Positions 1 through 10,185 of a stretch of 47,156 nt of DNA are shown here, one piece after another. Below the pieces are notes generated by a model. That model searched no databases. It was not told the origin of the DNA and was given only the letters and a program-made list of their open reading frames with translations. The translations under genes were made by a program, and so were the position numbers. Numbering within the stretch: position 1 is the first letter of the stretch; every line of letters starts with the position of its first letter. Origin of the DNA: an uncultured Paracoccaceae bacterium (lineage in GTDB: Bacteria; Pseudomonadota; Alphaproteobacteria; Rhodobacterales; Rhodobacteraceae); assembly GCA_937883775.1 (NCBI GenBank), contig CAKZXZ010000092.1:1-47156 (forward strand), in the 5' to 3' direction.

Positions 1-542
1 GTATAGCTGTGGATCGTCGTCATGATGCCGCGCTCGATCCCAATCGCGTCGTTCAGCACCTTGGCCAGCGGGGCCAGACAATTCGTTGTGCACGACCCGT
101 TCGACACCATCGTCTCCCCGCGCTGCAAATCGCGGTGGTTCACGCCGTAAACAACCGTGCGCTGCACGTTCGAGGCAGGGGCCGAGATCAGAACCGACTT
201 CGCGCCACGCTCCAGATGCACCGCCGACTTGCCGCCATCATTGAAATTGCCGGTGCATTCCAGAACCACGTCGCAGCCAGACCAGTCCAGTTCCTGCGGA
301 TCATAGGTCGAGAACATCTCCATCGGGCCGCGGCCCAGATCCATCGTGTTGCCTTCAACCCGAACTTCGCCGGGGAAGCGGCCATGCACAGAGTCAAATC
401 GCAACAAATGCGCGCTGGTCTCTAGCGGGCCGGTCGCGTTGATCTTGACGACCTGCACGTCATTGCGCCCGCTTTCCGCGATATGCGCCAACGTGCAACG
501 CCCGATCCGGCCAAATCCGTTAATCCCGACTGTGACGGTCAT
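1..542 (-). CDS. gap: Glyceraldehyde-3-phosphate dehydrogenase, N-terminal part (cut by window edge)
   Basis: Oxidises and phosphorylates glyceraldehyde-3-phosphate with NAD(P) in central carbon metabolism, in the cytoplasm. Only the first 180 codons are in the window; the reading frame is open at base 1. Visible are the Rossmann motif GINGFGRIGR (residues 6-15), the active-site stretch SNGSCTTNC with catalytic Cys151, and the His of the TTIHSYT segment (His178). The start is the ATG at 540-542, which puts the GxGxxG motif at the usual distance from the N terminus. It is divergent from the DUF808 gene, with 251 bases between them. Transketolase lies about 2 kb away, a common carbon-metabolism grouping in this family. 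The identity is secure; which gap paralogue it is cannot be told from this part. Confidence 0.96.
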   Translation of the reverse strand, partial: MTVTVGINGFGRIGRCTLAHIAESGRNDVQVVKINATGPLETSAHLLRFDSVHGRFPGEVRVEGNTMDLGRGPMEMFSTYDPQELDWSGCDVVLECTGNFNDGGKSAVHLERGAKSVLISAPASNVQRTVVYGVNHRDLQRGETMVSNGSCTTNCLAPLAKVLNDAIGIERGIMTTIHSY

Positions 543-671
543 GCGACGTGCTCCTACGATGCGGTATGCATTAGTATTCTTGGTCAGGATATAAGTGCTG
601 CGACGCGGCGAACAAAGGAAAAAGCGCAGACCAGTCAATATGTTAGCGATAAACGTGACAGGCCCGCGCAT

Positions 672-696
672 GGTTGCGCTAACGACAGGCGCAACC
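672..696. promoter_or_regulatory. Perfect 8-bp inverted repeat between gap and the DUF808 gene
   Basis: GGTTGCGC (672-679) and GCGCAACC (689-696) are exact reverse complements separated by 9 bases, about two helical turns centre to centre. It lies in the 251-base divergent region and is not followed by a T-run, so an operator for a dimeric regulator fits better than a terminator. The regulator is unknown. The rest of 543-793 shows nothing else I can name. Confidence 0.4.
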
Positions 697-793
697 CTTG
701 CGTGATTGGTGCGTTAACCTCGGCTATATCTTCACAATGTCCCGATTCGGCACAAACGAGCGGGTGGCGCAGGAATAAAGGTGAGATAAGATA

Positions 794-1750
794 ATGAGTG
801 GACTTCTGGCGCTTTTGGATGACGTGGCAGGGATCGCAAAGATCGCTGCGGCGTCGGTGGATGATGTGGCGGCGCAAGCGCTCAAATCAGGCTCGAAGGC
901 CGCTGGTGCCGTGATTGACGACGCGGCCGTCACCCCGAAATATGTGCAAGGCTTCGATCCCGCGCGCGAGTTGCCGATCATCTGGAAAATCGCGCGCGCC
1001 TCGCTGTTTAACAAGCTGGTGTTTCTGCTGCCTGCGGGCATGGCGCTGAACACCTTTGCGCCTTGGGCGATCCCGATCCTGCTGATCCTTGGTGGTGCTT
1101 ATCTGTGCTTTGAGGGGGCCGAGAAAGTGCATCACTGGCTCTTTCCCCATGACGAAATGGCCCACGGGGTCGAAGATGTCGGCGATCCCGCGCATCTTGA
1201 AGAAGAAAAAGTGAAAGGCGCAATCAAGACCGATTTTATCCTATCCGCCGAGATCATGACAATCGCCTTGGCTGCGATCCCCGCCAGCACCTTCTGGTTC
1301 GAAGCTGCCACCCTCGCCACCGTTGCCATCGGCATCACGCTGGCGGTCTACGGCTCGGTCGCGTTGATCGTGAAAGCGGACGATCTGGGCCTGCTGATGA
1401 GCGCCAAGGGCCGTATGGCGTTCACCCGCGCTTTAGGGCGAGGCATCGTAAAAGGCATGCCCAAAGTGCTGAAATTGCTGATGATTATCGGCACCGCTGC
1501 GATGCTTTGGGTAGGCGGAAACATCATTGTCCATTCGCTTGCCAATCTGGGCTATCACGGGCTTGAAGACGCGATCAAAGGTGTTGCCAAGCTGGGCGCA
1601 GGCGCGGTCGATGGGGCCTCGGGTTTTGTGAACTGGTTCATCGTGGCCGGGCTGGATGGCATTTTCGGCTTGATGATTGGCTTTGGCTTGATCCCGCTTG
1701 TCACCAACGTGATTGTACCTGCTTGGACGCGGCTTTTCTCAAAGGCGTAA
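794..1750 (+). CDS. DUF808 family inner-membrane protein
   Basis: A 318-residue protein of the DUF808 (YedI-like) family; the molecular function of the family is not established. The family signature is clear: an N-terminal MSGLLALLDDVA start, an Ala/Asp-rich segment with DDAAVTPKYVQG (about residues 43-54), and then hydrophobic membrane segments near 75-105, 150-190, 225-255 and 285-310. The central FEGAEKVHH motif (about 107-115) is typical of the family. The ATG at 794 begins the conserved N terminus. It stands alone between the divergent gap gene and a small exported protein. Membership is confident; the role is not known. Confidence 0.93.
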   Translation: MSGLLALLDDVAGIAKIAAASVDDVAAQALKSGSKAAGAVIDDAAVTPKYVQGFDPARELPIIWKIARASLFNKLVFLLPAGMALNTFAPWAIPILLILGGAYLCFEGAEKVHHWLFPHDEMAHGVEDVGDPAHLEEEKVKGAIKTDFILSAEIMTIALAAIPASTFWFEAATLATVAIGITLAVYGSVALIVKADDLGLLMSAKGRMAFTRALGRGIVKGMPKVLKLLMIIGTAAMLWVGGNIIVHSLANLGYHGLEDAIKGVAKLGAGAVDGASGFVNWFIVAGLDGIFGLMIGFGLIPLVTNVIVPAWTRLFSKA

Positions 1751-1772
1751 GCCTGCCGATCACAGGCCTGAG

Positions 1773-1789
1773 GGCGGCGAACAGCCGCC
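1773..1789 (+). terminator. GC hairpin after the DUF808 gene
   Basis: GGCGGC (1773-1778) pairs with GCCGCC (1784-1789) around the 5-base loop GAACA, 22 bases after the stop codon. There is no T-run, so it may be an mRNA 3' stabiliser or a Rho-assisted end. The rest of 1751-1941 holds nothing recognisable except a purine-rich stretch before the next start. Confidence 0.3.
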
Positions 1790-1941
1790 GCTCTGACCAT
1801 TTTGAAACAATCCAACGGCGGAGGCGCGCTTGCCATGCCCGGCTTTCCGCCGGAACGGCCCGCGCCGTCAAACCGGCCTTGCGCGATGACCCCAACGGCA
1901 GACTTTTGAAGCTCTACATAGCTATTGAAAGGTGCTTATTC

Positions 1942-2478
1942 ATGTCACTTTTACATCTTCTGAAACATTCCGCTGCCGCGCATGTCTGGTCCCGGCTGCA
2001 TCTTCCCGCGCTCGCCTTGGCAATCCTTCTGGGTTTTGCTGCCCACGAGGCCGAAGCACAAAGCATGGTCAGCGATGTTCAGGTGAACGCTGATTTGACC
2101 GTCATCCGTGACGCCGACGCCGCCCGTCAATGGACCCGTCTTGAGGCCGATCTGGAAACTGCAATTGTCGAGCGATTGGTTGGCCGCATTGCCGAAGAAG
2201 GTCTTGTCATTCTAATTGATATCGACTCGCTTGAGCTGGCCAACATCTTTGAAACACAAGCAAATATCGAAAGTTCGGCGCTTTCAGGCGACGTCCGCTT
2301 TCAGCGCGACGGGCTGCTGAATGACACCAACTATCAGCTTCGGGTCTCGGCATCGCAGGCGCAGGTTTTTCTGCCCGCGGGCAGCAACGTCACACTCATT
2401 AACCCCAGCAGTGCCGAGTTTTATCAGGCGATGGTGACCAGCTTTGCTGAAAACGTCATCAGACGCCTTGACCAGTAA
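1942..2478 (+). CDS. Small exported protein of unknown function
   Basis: I do not recognise the family. The 178-residue product from the ATG at 1942 has a long signal peptide: a basic/His N region, the hydrophobic core LALAILLGFAA (about residues 27-37) and a likely cleavage after AEA (about 43-45). The mature part of about 135 residues is rich in Asp, Glu and Ala, has no Cys, and reads like a mixed alpha/beta periplasmic domain. The frame is open upstream to 1723, but that part overlaps the end of the DUF808 gene and would bury the signal peptide. GAAAGG about 10 bases before 1942 supports this start. A hairpin terminator follows. Confidence 0.75.
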   Translation: MSLLHLLKHSAAAHVWSRLHLPALALAILLGFAAHEAEAQSMVSDVQVNADLTVIRDADAARQWTRLEADLETAIVERLVGRIAEEGLVILIDIDSLELANIFETQANIESSALSGDVRFQRDGLLNDTNYQLRVSASQAQVFLPAGSNVTLINPSSAEFYQAMVTSFAENVIRRLDQ

Positions 2479-2561
2479 GAGCAGGAGGGCGCTTTGCGAT
2501 GTTCCCCGTTAACCTGTCTTAATCAGTAGAGGGGTGCGTTCGCACCGACAGCCCTCAAAAG

Positions 2562-2592
2562 AAGGGGTCCGCACAATCTGCGTGGGCCCCTT
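2562..2592 (+). terminator. Terminator hairpin between convergent genes
   Basis: AAGGGGTCCGCAC (2562-2574) pairs with GCGTGGGCCCCTT (2580-2592) over 13 positions with two G-T pairs and one mismatch; the loop is AATCT and TTTGTT follows. A smaller perfect hairpin, GGTGCG-TT-CGCACC, lies just upstream near 2533-2546. Together they separate the exported-protein gene from transketolase, which is read toward them. Confidence 0.6.
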
Positions 2593-2612
2593 TGTTAAGA
2601 CATATGTTGCAC

Positions 2613-2630
2613 TGTTCCCCACGGGGAACA
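2613..2630. repeat. Perfect 18-bp palindrome TGTTCCCC-AC-GGGGAACA
   Basis: Both 8-base arms match exactly around an AC centre, only two bases beyond the transketolase stop codon. A two-base loop is too tight for a good RNA hairpin, so a protein-binding or DNA-level palindrome is plausible. The half-site TGTTCCCC occurs again at 2500-2507 on the other side of the terminator. Confidence 0.45.
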
Positions 2631-2632
2631 TG

Positions 2633-4654
2633 CTATTTAATCAAGGACTTGGCCTTATCTGCCACCGCCTGCGCTGTGATCCCAAACTGCTCATAAAGCA
2701 CCTCTGCAGGGGCCGACGCGCCAAAGTCATGCATGCCGACAAAGCCCGACTTCTCGCGCTTGCCACGCTCGCCATAAAGCCAACGATCCCAGCCAAAGCG
2801 GATCGCCGCCTCGACCGCGACGCGCACCGGACCGCCGGGCAACACGCGCTTGCGGTAGCTTTCGTCCTGCTCTTCGAAGAGTTCCCAGCAGGGCATCGAG
2901 ACAACCCGCGTGCCGATCCCTTCGGCCTGCAAGATATCTCGTGCTGCCATCGCGATCTCGACCTCGGATCCGGTCGCCATCAGCAAGGCCTGACGTTTGC
3001 CTTCTGCATCGGCCAGCACATAGGCTCCCTGAGCGACCATGTTCTTGGTCTTGTGCTCGGTCCGCAGGGTCGGCAAGCCCTGACGGGTCAGCGACAGCAC
3101 CGATGGGGTTTCCTTGGAGGTGAAAGCCAGCTCCCACGCCTCTGCCGTCTCGACCGTGTCACAGGGGCGGAAGACATTCATGTTCGGCGTCGCGCGCAGC
3201 ATCGCCAGATGCTCGACGGGCTGGTGGGTCGGGCCGTCTTCGCCCAAGCCAATCGAGTCGTGCGTCATCACATAGACCGTCGGCACTTTCATCAGCGCAG
3301 ACAGGCGCATCGCGGGGCGCGCGTAGTCGGTAAAGCACATGAACGTGCCCGAATAGGGGCGCATGCCGCCATGCAGGACCATACCGTTCATGGCCGACGC
3401 CATGCCGTGCTCACGGATGCCATAATGCACGAAACGCCCGCCACGGTTTTCCGGATCAAAGACGCCCAGATCAGCGGTCTTTGTATTGTTCGAGCCGGTC
3501 AAATCCGCCGAGCCACCCACGGTTTCCGGCAGGATTGGGTTGATAACCTCCAGCACCATTTCCGATGACTTGCGCGTTGCGACCTTCGGAGCGCTCTCGC
3601 TCACTTGCTTTTTCAGCGCTTTGACCACCGCGCTCAGCTTCTTCGGCGCGTCCAGCGCATAGGCGCGTTCGAACTGTTCGCGTTTGCTTTTGGATATACC
3701 CGCCAAGCGGTCTTCCCAGGCGGCGCGATCCTCAGCACCCCGGCTGCCGATTTCTTCCCAAGCGGTCTTTGTCCCCGCGGGGACCTCAAACGGGCCGGTC
3801 GTCCAGCCATACGCAGCCTTGGCATCTGCGATCAGCTTTTCATCCGTCAGCGCGCCATGCCCTTTCGACGTGTCCTGAGCCGAAGAGCCCAACGCAATAT
3901 GCGTTTTGCAGGCGATCATCGTGGGCTTGCGTCTGGATTTCTTGGCTTTGGTTATCGCGTCGTCGATCTCAACGGGGTCATGGCCGTCAATTTCAATTAC
4001 GTTCCAGCCCGACGCCTTGAAGCGCATCACCTGATCCGTGCGATCCGCCAGATCAACGGTGCCGTCGATTGTGATGTTGTTGTTGTCCCAGAAAACGATC
4101 AGCTTGCTCAACTCCTGACGGCCTGCCAGCGCAATGGCTTCCTGGCTTACGCCTTCCATCAGGCAGCCATCGCCTGCGATGCAATAGGTGTAGTGATCCA
4201 CGACCTTCTTGCCATACATCGCGCGCTGGATCTCTTCTGCCATGGCGAAACCAACCGAATTGGCGATGCCTTGACCCAGTGGACCTGTTGTCGTTTCGAC
4301 CCCCATCGCGTGGCCGTATTCCGGATGACCCGCCGTGATTGCACCCCATTGGCGGAAGTTCTTGATCTGATCGAGGGTCATGTCCTCGTAGCCGGTCAGA
4401 TGCAGCAGCGCGTAGATCAGCATCGAGCCATGGCCCGCTGACAAAATAAACCGGTCGCGGTCAGGCCATTGCGGAGCCTTGGCATCAAATTTCAGATGTT
4501 TTTCAAACAGAACCGTGGCGACATCGGCCATGCCCATCGGCATCCCTGAATGGCCGGAACTGGCGGCGTGAATGGCATCCAGCGTCAGCGCGCGGATGGC
4601 GGCGGCTTTGGACCAGTGATCGGGGTGCGCGGCGCGCAGGGCAGAAATGTCCAC
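2633..4654 (-). CDS. tkt: Transketolase
   Basis: A thiamine-diphosphate enzyme moving two-carbon units between sugar phosphates in the pentose phosphate (and, where present, Calvin) pathway. It has the N-terminal [12 protein letters not shown] motif, the TPP/Mg motif starting GDGCLMEG, the pyrimidine-domain stretch [11 protein letters not shown] and the C-terminal domain, about 673 residues in all, normal for the family. The frame is open to an ATG at 4720, but I prefer the GTG at 4654: the family N terminus is [14 protein letters not shown], an AAAGGA element lies about 10 bases before this GTG, and the extra 22 residues look unlike family sequence. It is divergent from the coiled-coil/zapA genes. 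Confidence 0.96.
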   Translation of the reverse strand: MDISALRAAHPDHWSKAAAIRALTLDAIHAASSGHSGMPMGMADVATVLFEKHLKFDAKAPQWPDRDRFILSAGHGSMLIYALLHLTGYEDMTLDQIKNFRQWGAITAGHPEYGHAMGVETTTGPLGQGIANSVGFAMAEEIQRAMYGKKVVDHYTYCIAGDGCLMEGVSQEAIALAGRQELSKLIVFWDNNNITIDGTVDLADRTDQVMRFKASGWNVIEIDGHDPVEIDDAITKAKKSRRKPTMIACKTHIALGSSAQDTSKGHGALTDEKLIADAKAAYGWTTGPFEVPAGTKTAWEEIGSRGAEDRAAWEDRLAGISKSKREQFERAYALDAPKKLSAVVKALKKQVSESAPKVATRKSSEMVLEVINPILPETVGGSADLTGSNNTKTADLGVFDPENRGGRFVHYGIREHGMASAMNGMVLHGGMRPYSGTFMCFTDYARPAMRLSALMKVPTVYVMTHDSIGLGEDGPTHQPVEHLAMLRATPNMNVFRPCDTVETAEAWELAFTSKETPSVLSLTRQGLPTLRTEHKTKNMVAQGAYVLADAEGKRQALLMATGSEVEIAMAARDILQAEGIGTRVVSMPCWELFEEQDESYRKRVLPGGPVRVAVEAAIRFGWDRWLYGERGKREKSGFVGMHDFGASAPAEVLYEQFGITAQAVADKAKSLIK

Positions 4655-4881
4655 GGAGGTGATGTCCTTTGGCGACGAAAACAGATGCGTGGGGTTTACC
4701 AGCCAAGGGCCGAAGTTCAAGCGTTCCCGGCAGGCACTTTAATGCCGTCCCGTAAGCCCTTGTTCGCAAAGGATGGGCAAAATCGCATGTGGTGCGTTAC
4801 ACTTGGATAACAACCGGAACGGGTTTGATTCGGCCAACGTGTCGAAATGAATGAGGACCAGAGCAGAAGGGGCCCCAGACC

Positions 4882-5370
4882 ATGAGCAACCTTGCCGAAT
4901 ACGAACGGCGGATCAGTGCAGCACTTGAAAAGATCGGAGCAGGGGTTGAGACACTCTCAAAGCCTGTGGCAGCACCGCAAACCAGTGGTCTTGAGGCCGA
5001 ACTGGCTGGTTTGCGCGCCCAGTTGGAAGACGAAAAGACCGCCAATGCCCAACTTGAAGAGCGTATCCGCACCTTGAAGGCGCGTCAGGACAATGAGGTT
5101 GCCGGTCAAGGGGAGGCTCTTGCTGCGCAAGCTGAAAAAATCAGCAATATAGACAAAGAGTTACAACACCTTCGTCAGGTAAATGCTCAACTGCGCGAAG
5201 CGGTCTCTGCCCTGCGCGAGGCCAATGCCGAAGGGCTGGCCGAGCCGCATTTGATTAACAAAGCGATGCTGACCGAATTGGAAGCACTGCGCGCTGTACA
5301 GGCCGCAGATGCTGCCGAGGTCGACGTGATCCTCAACGAATTGGCACCGCTGATGAAGGAGGGCGCATGA
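4882..5370 (+). CDS. Coiled-coil protein upstream of zapA
   Basis: A 162-residue protein that is mostly heptad-like helix: residues about 38-115 are rich in Glu, Gln, Ala and Leu, with repeated patterns such as LEERIRTLKAR. There is no signal peptide and no membrane segment. Its stop overlaps the start of zapA by four bases (ATGA at 5367-5370), so the two are almost certainly translated together. ZapA itself is a coiled-coil FtsZ-ring factor, so a partner role in cell division is a reasonable inference, though unproven. An AT-containing divergent promoter region shared with transketolase precedes it. The gene is real by codon use and overlap; its function is unknown. Confidence 0.8.
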   Translation: MSNLAEYERRISAALEKIGAGVETLSKPVAAPQTSGLEAELAGLRAQLEDEKTANAQLEERIRTLKARQDNEVAGQGEALAAQAEKISNIDKELQHLRQVNAQLREAVSALREANAEGLAEPHLINKAMLTELEALRAVQAADAAEVDVILNELAPLMKEGA

Positions 5371-5783
5371 TGGCTTCGGTAGATGTGGAAATCGGGGGGC
5401 GCAGTTTTAACGTCGCCTGTCAGGACGGCGAAGAGGCTTATCTGAAATCCGCTGCGAAACTGCTCGATATTGAGGCATCTGTGCTGACCAGCCAGATCGG
5501 GCGGATGCCCGAAAGCCAGATGCTGCTGATGGCGGGGCTGATGCTGGCGGATAAGACCGCAGGGTTGGAAGATCAGGCCCATGGCTTTGGCGCCGAAAAA
5601 GAAGAGCTTGAGACCCGTGTCGCGGCACTCGAAAAGCAGTTGTCAGAGGCGTTGAACCGCCCCGCGCCTGAACCCGAAAAGATCGAAGTGCCGGTGATCC
5701 CGCCGCAGGTCGAAGAGACGATGGCCGAACTGGCCGCGCGCGCCGAGGCGGTCGCCGCATCGGTTAACGAAAAGCTCGGGTAG
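5367..5783 (+). CDS. zapA: Cell division protein ZapA
   Basis: ZapA bundles FtsZ protofilaments and stabilises the Z ring. The 138-residue product starts with the usual strand pattern (VDVEIGGRSFNVAC), followed by GEEAYLKSAAKLLD and the helical AGLMLADKTAGLE stretch, then a coiled coil to about residue 95 and a Pro/Glu-rich tail that is longer than in E. coli ZapA. Two adjacent ATGs (5367 and 5370) can serve as start. It overlaps the coiled-coil gene upstream and is followed after 9 bases by a pentapeptide-repeat gene, suggesting a three-gene unit. Confidence 0.9.
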   Translation: MMASVDVEIGGRSFNVACQDGEEAYLKSAAKLLDIEASVLTSQIGRMPESQMLLMAGLMLADKTAGLEDQAHGFGAEKEELETRVAALEKQLSEALNRPAPEPEKIEVPVIPPQVEETMAELAARAEAVAASVNEKLG

Positions 5784-5792
5784 GGGAAGGTC

Positions 5793-6191
5793 ATGCCCGC
5801 TGATCCCTTCGATGGAGACGATCTGAGCGGTCGGCATTTTCACCGTACCAAGATGGCAGGCGCGCATTTCGACGGTGTTGATCTAAGCAGCGCGCGTTTC
5901 TTTGCGGTTCTCGAAGGTGCGCAGTTTACTGACACCAACCTTGCCGCTGCCCGGTTTAACGATGTGAACCTCAGCGGCGCGACCTTCGACAATATCAATA
6001 TGTCCGGCGGGTCGGTGAATAATGCCAATCTATCCGGCGTCACGATCACGGCAGCCAACTTGAGTGGGATGCAGATTGATGGGGCAGATCTTACAGGGGG
6101 CGATATCCGCAATGCCAATCTTGAGGGCATGCGGATCGACGGCGTTCTGGTTAGCGATCTGTTTGCGGCTTACGAGGGACATAAACGCTAG
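5793..6191 (+). CDS. Pentapeptide-repeat protein
   Basis: A 132-residue protein built from A(D/N)LXX-type pentapeptides over nearly its whole length (about residues 8-120), for example DLSGRHF, NLSGATF, NLSGVTI, NLSGMQI, DLTGGDI and NLEGMRI. Such repeats fold as a right-handed four-sided beta helix; some members mimic DNA and act on gyrase, but many have no known role. With about 22 repeats it would form five to six coils. It has no signal peptide. It lies 9 bases after zapA and probably shares its transcript. A hairpin lies between its end and the convergent grxD. Family sure, function unknown. Confidence 0.9.
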   Translation: MPADPFDGDDLSGRHFHRTKMAGAHFDGVDLSSARFFAVLEGAQFTDTNLAAARFNDVNLSGATFDNINMSGGSVNNANLSGVTITAANLSGMQIDGADLTGGDIRNANLEGMRIDGVLVSDLFAAYEGHKR

Positions 6192-6257
6192 GTGACCCTG
6201 CCTCGGACATGATCCGGAGCCTCGAATAGATCAATACGCTAGCAACAGACCGCGAGG

Positions 6258-6276
6258 TCCCGGATCAGGTCCGGGA
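6258..6276. terminator. Hairpin between convergent pentapeptide-repeat gene and grxD
   Basis: TCCCGGA (6258-6264) and TCCGGGA (6270-6276) pair exactly around TCAGG. It lies 10 bases past the grxD stop and 66 past the pentapeptide gene stop, suited to end both transcripts, though there is no long T-run. Confidence 0.4.
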
Positions 6277-6286
6277 TGGGCACGCT

Positions 6287-6649
6287 TTAGGCGTTGGCTT
6301 CCCGGATCTTGTCGGCAGCATCCTTGTCAAAGCCCACGCCGTTCTCTGTGAAAAGCGTGTCGAGCTCTCCGGAAAGTGTCATTTCGGTGATGATATCGCA
6401 GCCACCGACAAACTCGCCTTTAACGTAAAGCTGTGGAATGGTGGGCCAGTCGGAATAATCCTTGATGCCTTGGCGCAGGGTTTCGTCCGCCAGCACATTC
6501 ACATCGGCAAAATCAACACCCATGAAGTTGAGTACGCCTGCGACACGACTGGAAAAGCCGCATTGGGGCATGGATTTGGTGCCCTTCATAAAGAGCACCA
6601 CGTCATTGGCGGTCACGGTGTCTTTGATTTGCTCGGCGGCGTCGGTCAT
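6287..6649 (-). CDS. grxD: Monothiol glutaredoxin, Grx4/GrxD type
   Basis: A CGFS-type monothiol glutaredoxin that binds a glutathione-ligated [2Fe-2S] cluster, usually as a homodimer or as a heterodimer with BolA, and passes it on. The CGFS motif is at residues 30-33, followed by the [20 protein letters not shown] segment carrying the cis-Pro and the glutathione-binding GG. At 120 residues it has normal family length. It is the last gene of the row purL-bolA-small membrane protein-grxD, and its known partner BolA is two genes upstream. Cytoplasmic. Confidence 0.95.
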   Translation of the reverse strand: MTDAAEQIKDTVTANDVVLFMKGTKSMPQCGFSSRVAGVLNFMGVDFADVNVLADETLRQGIKDYSDWPTIPQLYVKGEFVGGCDIITEMTLSGELDTLFTENGVGFDKDAADKIREANA

Positions 6650-6658
6650 GTGTTTGTC

Positions 6659-6895
6659 CTAGCGTTTATCGTGTGGCACGAAAGTTTTTGCATATTCCTG
6701 CGGGTCGCGGGGTACTCGGATCTGGCTTTGCTGTCCGCCAAGACCCGAAGAATAATCTACGTCTATGATATGGTCTCCGTCGCCGGGTTCAAGCCCGCGT
6801 TCGGTGTCGTGGTCTTTGCGGATCGCGCGGGCAGCTGTGATCCATAGAACGATCGCGATGGCCACGCATAGGCCAATGATGATCGCCCCATCCAT
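6659..6895 (-). CDS. Small single-span membrane protein between bolA and grxD
   Basis: 78 residues with one N-terminal membrane helix (about residues 3-22, IIIGLCVAIAIVLWITAA) and a soluble, charged tail that contains GDGDHIIDVDYSS. Its ATG (6893-6895) follows the bolA stop with no gap, and its stop is 9 bases before grxD, so it is tightly built into the operon. I do not recognise a family. By position it could tie BolA/Grx4 to the membrane, but that is inference only. Codon use matches its neighbours and the frame is uninterrupted, so I consider it a real gene. Confidence 0.8.
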   Translation of the reverse strand: MDGAIIIGLCVAIAIVLWITAARAIRKDHDTERGLEPGDGDHIIDVDYSSGLGGQQSQIRVPRDPQEYAKTFVPHDKR

Positions 6896-7132
6896 CTATC
6901 CGGGCGCTTTGGTGGTCAGCGCCAGCGCGTGCAAATCTCCGTTGCTGCCATCCATCTTGCCTTTCAGCGCGGCATAGACGGCGCGTTGTTGTTGCACGCG
7001 GTTCTTGCCCGCGAAGGAGGGGTCGATGACCTCGGCGGCGAAATGCGCGCCGTCGTCGCCCTGCACGGTGATCTGCGCATCCGGAAAGCTGTCGCGCAGC
7101 AGGGTTTCGATCTCGTGGGCGGTGATGGGCAT
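6896..7132 (-). CDS. bolA: BolA family protein
   Basis: A 78-residue BolA-fold protein. BolA pairs with CGFS glutaredoxins through a shared [2Fe-2S] cluster and acts in Fe-S trafficking or as a regulator. Visible family features are GDDGAHFAAEVIDPSFAGKNRVQQQRAVY-type sequence (residues about 25-53) and the conserved C-terminal LHALALTTKAP with its His (about residue 68). The ATG at 7130-7132 gives the family's normal start; the frame continues upstream to 7297 only by running into purL. It lies 61 bases after purL and directly abuts the small membrane protein gene. Confidence 0.93.
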   Translation of the reverse strand: MPITAHEIETLLRDSFPDAQITVQGDDGAHFAAEVIDPSFAGKNRVQQQRAVYAALKGKMDGSNGDLHALALTTKAPG

Positions 7133-7193
7133 GGCTGGCTCCGCGATTGGCTTGGTTAAAATGTAGAGTGCAGGCTGCGGCCAAGCAAGCGGA

Positions 7194-9353
<2,160 letters not shown>

Positions 9354-9496
9354 GGTGGATTCCCCGAGGTCGGCTTTTGGATGGGTTCTTAGGGCAAGGG
9401 CGCGCGAGGGGGAAGGGGGTCTGGGCCATTGCGAAAAGCGATGCCGCGATGTTAGTGTGGCGTCGCTTGAGAGATCGCCTGACACGAGTGGACAAG

Positions 9497-9757
9497 ATGC
9501 GCGTAGACCGTCTGACACGAATGATCCCCTTGGCCCGCCGGTGCCGTACGGTGGCTGCGGCACTTGTCGCGGCGTTTTGGCCCGGCAAAACTGGCACGCA
9601 GGTCGAGGGCGTGATCGCCGCCTTGCCGCAAGTCCAGCAGATCAGCGTTGTCAGCGGCGTTTTGGCCCTTCTTTTCCTACTAAGCCTGTTTGCCGCGCAA
9701 TTTGGCGTACTGGGCCTGGGCCTTTTTTTCGCGCTTGTGATTGTCATTCTGCGTTAG
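9497..9757 (+). CDS. Small membrane protein, unknown
   Basis: I do not recognise this one. From the ATG at 9497 the product is 86 residues: a basic N-terminal stretch (MRVDRLTRM...ARRC), a short weakly hydrophobic part, then one long hydrophobic region (about residues 50-85, [20 protein letters not shown] and on) that can form one or two helices to the C terminus. The frame is open to 9377, but that would overlap the purL leader. It is divergent from purL. The hydrophobic profile and the stop just after the membrane segment argue for a real gene; the start is uncertain. Confidence 0.5.
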   Translation: MRVDRLTRMIPLARRCRTVAAALVAAFWPGKTGTQVEGVIAALPQVQQISVVSGVLALLFLLSLFAAQFGVLGLGLFFALVIVILR

Positions 9758-9924
9758 CTGTCTTGCGGCTAACCCAAGGTCAACATTGCAAAAATCCCGA
9801 GCGCTACATTCGGTATACGTATGTATGCTATTGAAAATACTCACTTATTTTTCGTTTTCTTTGATCTGGTCGAAAACTGGCAGCGTATTCTTGTCATAGC
9901 CACATCAGCACGAAAGGGAACGAC

Positions 9925-10098
9925 ATGGACTTTGGACTTGGACTACTGACTTTCGGCACTTTGGGATTTGTCGCTGTTTTTGGATATGTCAGCGCACGTG
10001 AAGCGGAAAAGCGGCGTAAGGCCGGTGGACCGAAATCATCGCTGTCTCGCGATGGCGTGGCCGAGCGTATGGCGCAAATGCGCACCCCCGCAGAGTAA
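9925..10098 (+). CDS. 57-residue small membrane protein
   Basis: A short gene: ATG at 9925, TAA at 10096-10098. The N-terminal membrane helix (MDFGLGLLTFGTLGFVAVFG, residues 1-20) is followed by a basic stretch (REAEKRRKAGG) and an amphipathic tail. AAAGGGAA lies 6-13 bases upstream. The sequence before it (9758-9900) is AT-rich compared with the window and may carry its promoter. A strong hairpin follows at 10125-10156. Function unknown; the ribosome site, hydrophobic helix and terminator together make it likely to be expressed. Confidence 0.6.
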   Translation: MDFGLGLLTFGTLGFVAVFGYVSAREAEKRRKAGGPKSSLSRDGVAERMAQMRTPAE

Positions 10099-10124
10099 CA
10101 TCGCAATCAGCCAGTTTTTTTGAG

Positions 10125-10156
10125 ACAGGACCTGTGCCGGGTGGCATGGGTCCTGT
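10125..10156 (+). terminator. Strong terminator hairpin
   Basis: ACAGGACC TGTGCC pairs with GGCATG GGTCCTGT (14 positions, two G-T pairs) around GGGT, then TTCGTTTTC follows. It ends the 57-residue gene; the facing small gene on the minus strand ends at 10186. Confidence 0.65.
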
Positions 10157-10185
10157 TTCGTTTTCGGGGTTGGCTTTGTTCGGCG

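Noticed and set aside
2534..4441. Two long open frames on the plus strand opposite transketolase (about 344 and 278 codons)
   Set aside because: They lie fully antisense to a clear tkt, are Arg/His/Gln-rich as expected of the reverse of a GC-rich gene, and match no family.
9354..9563. 70-codon N-terminal extension of PurL
   Set aside because: Unlike the PurL family, Ser/Arg/Pro-rich, and the downstream ATG begins the conserved sequence.
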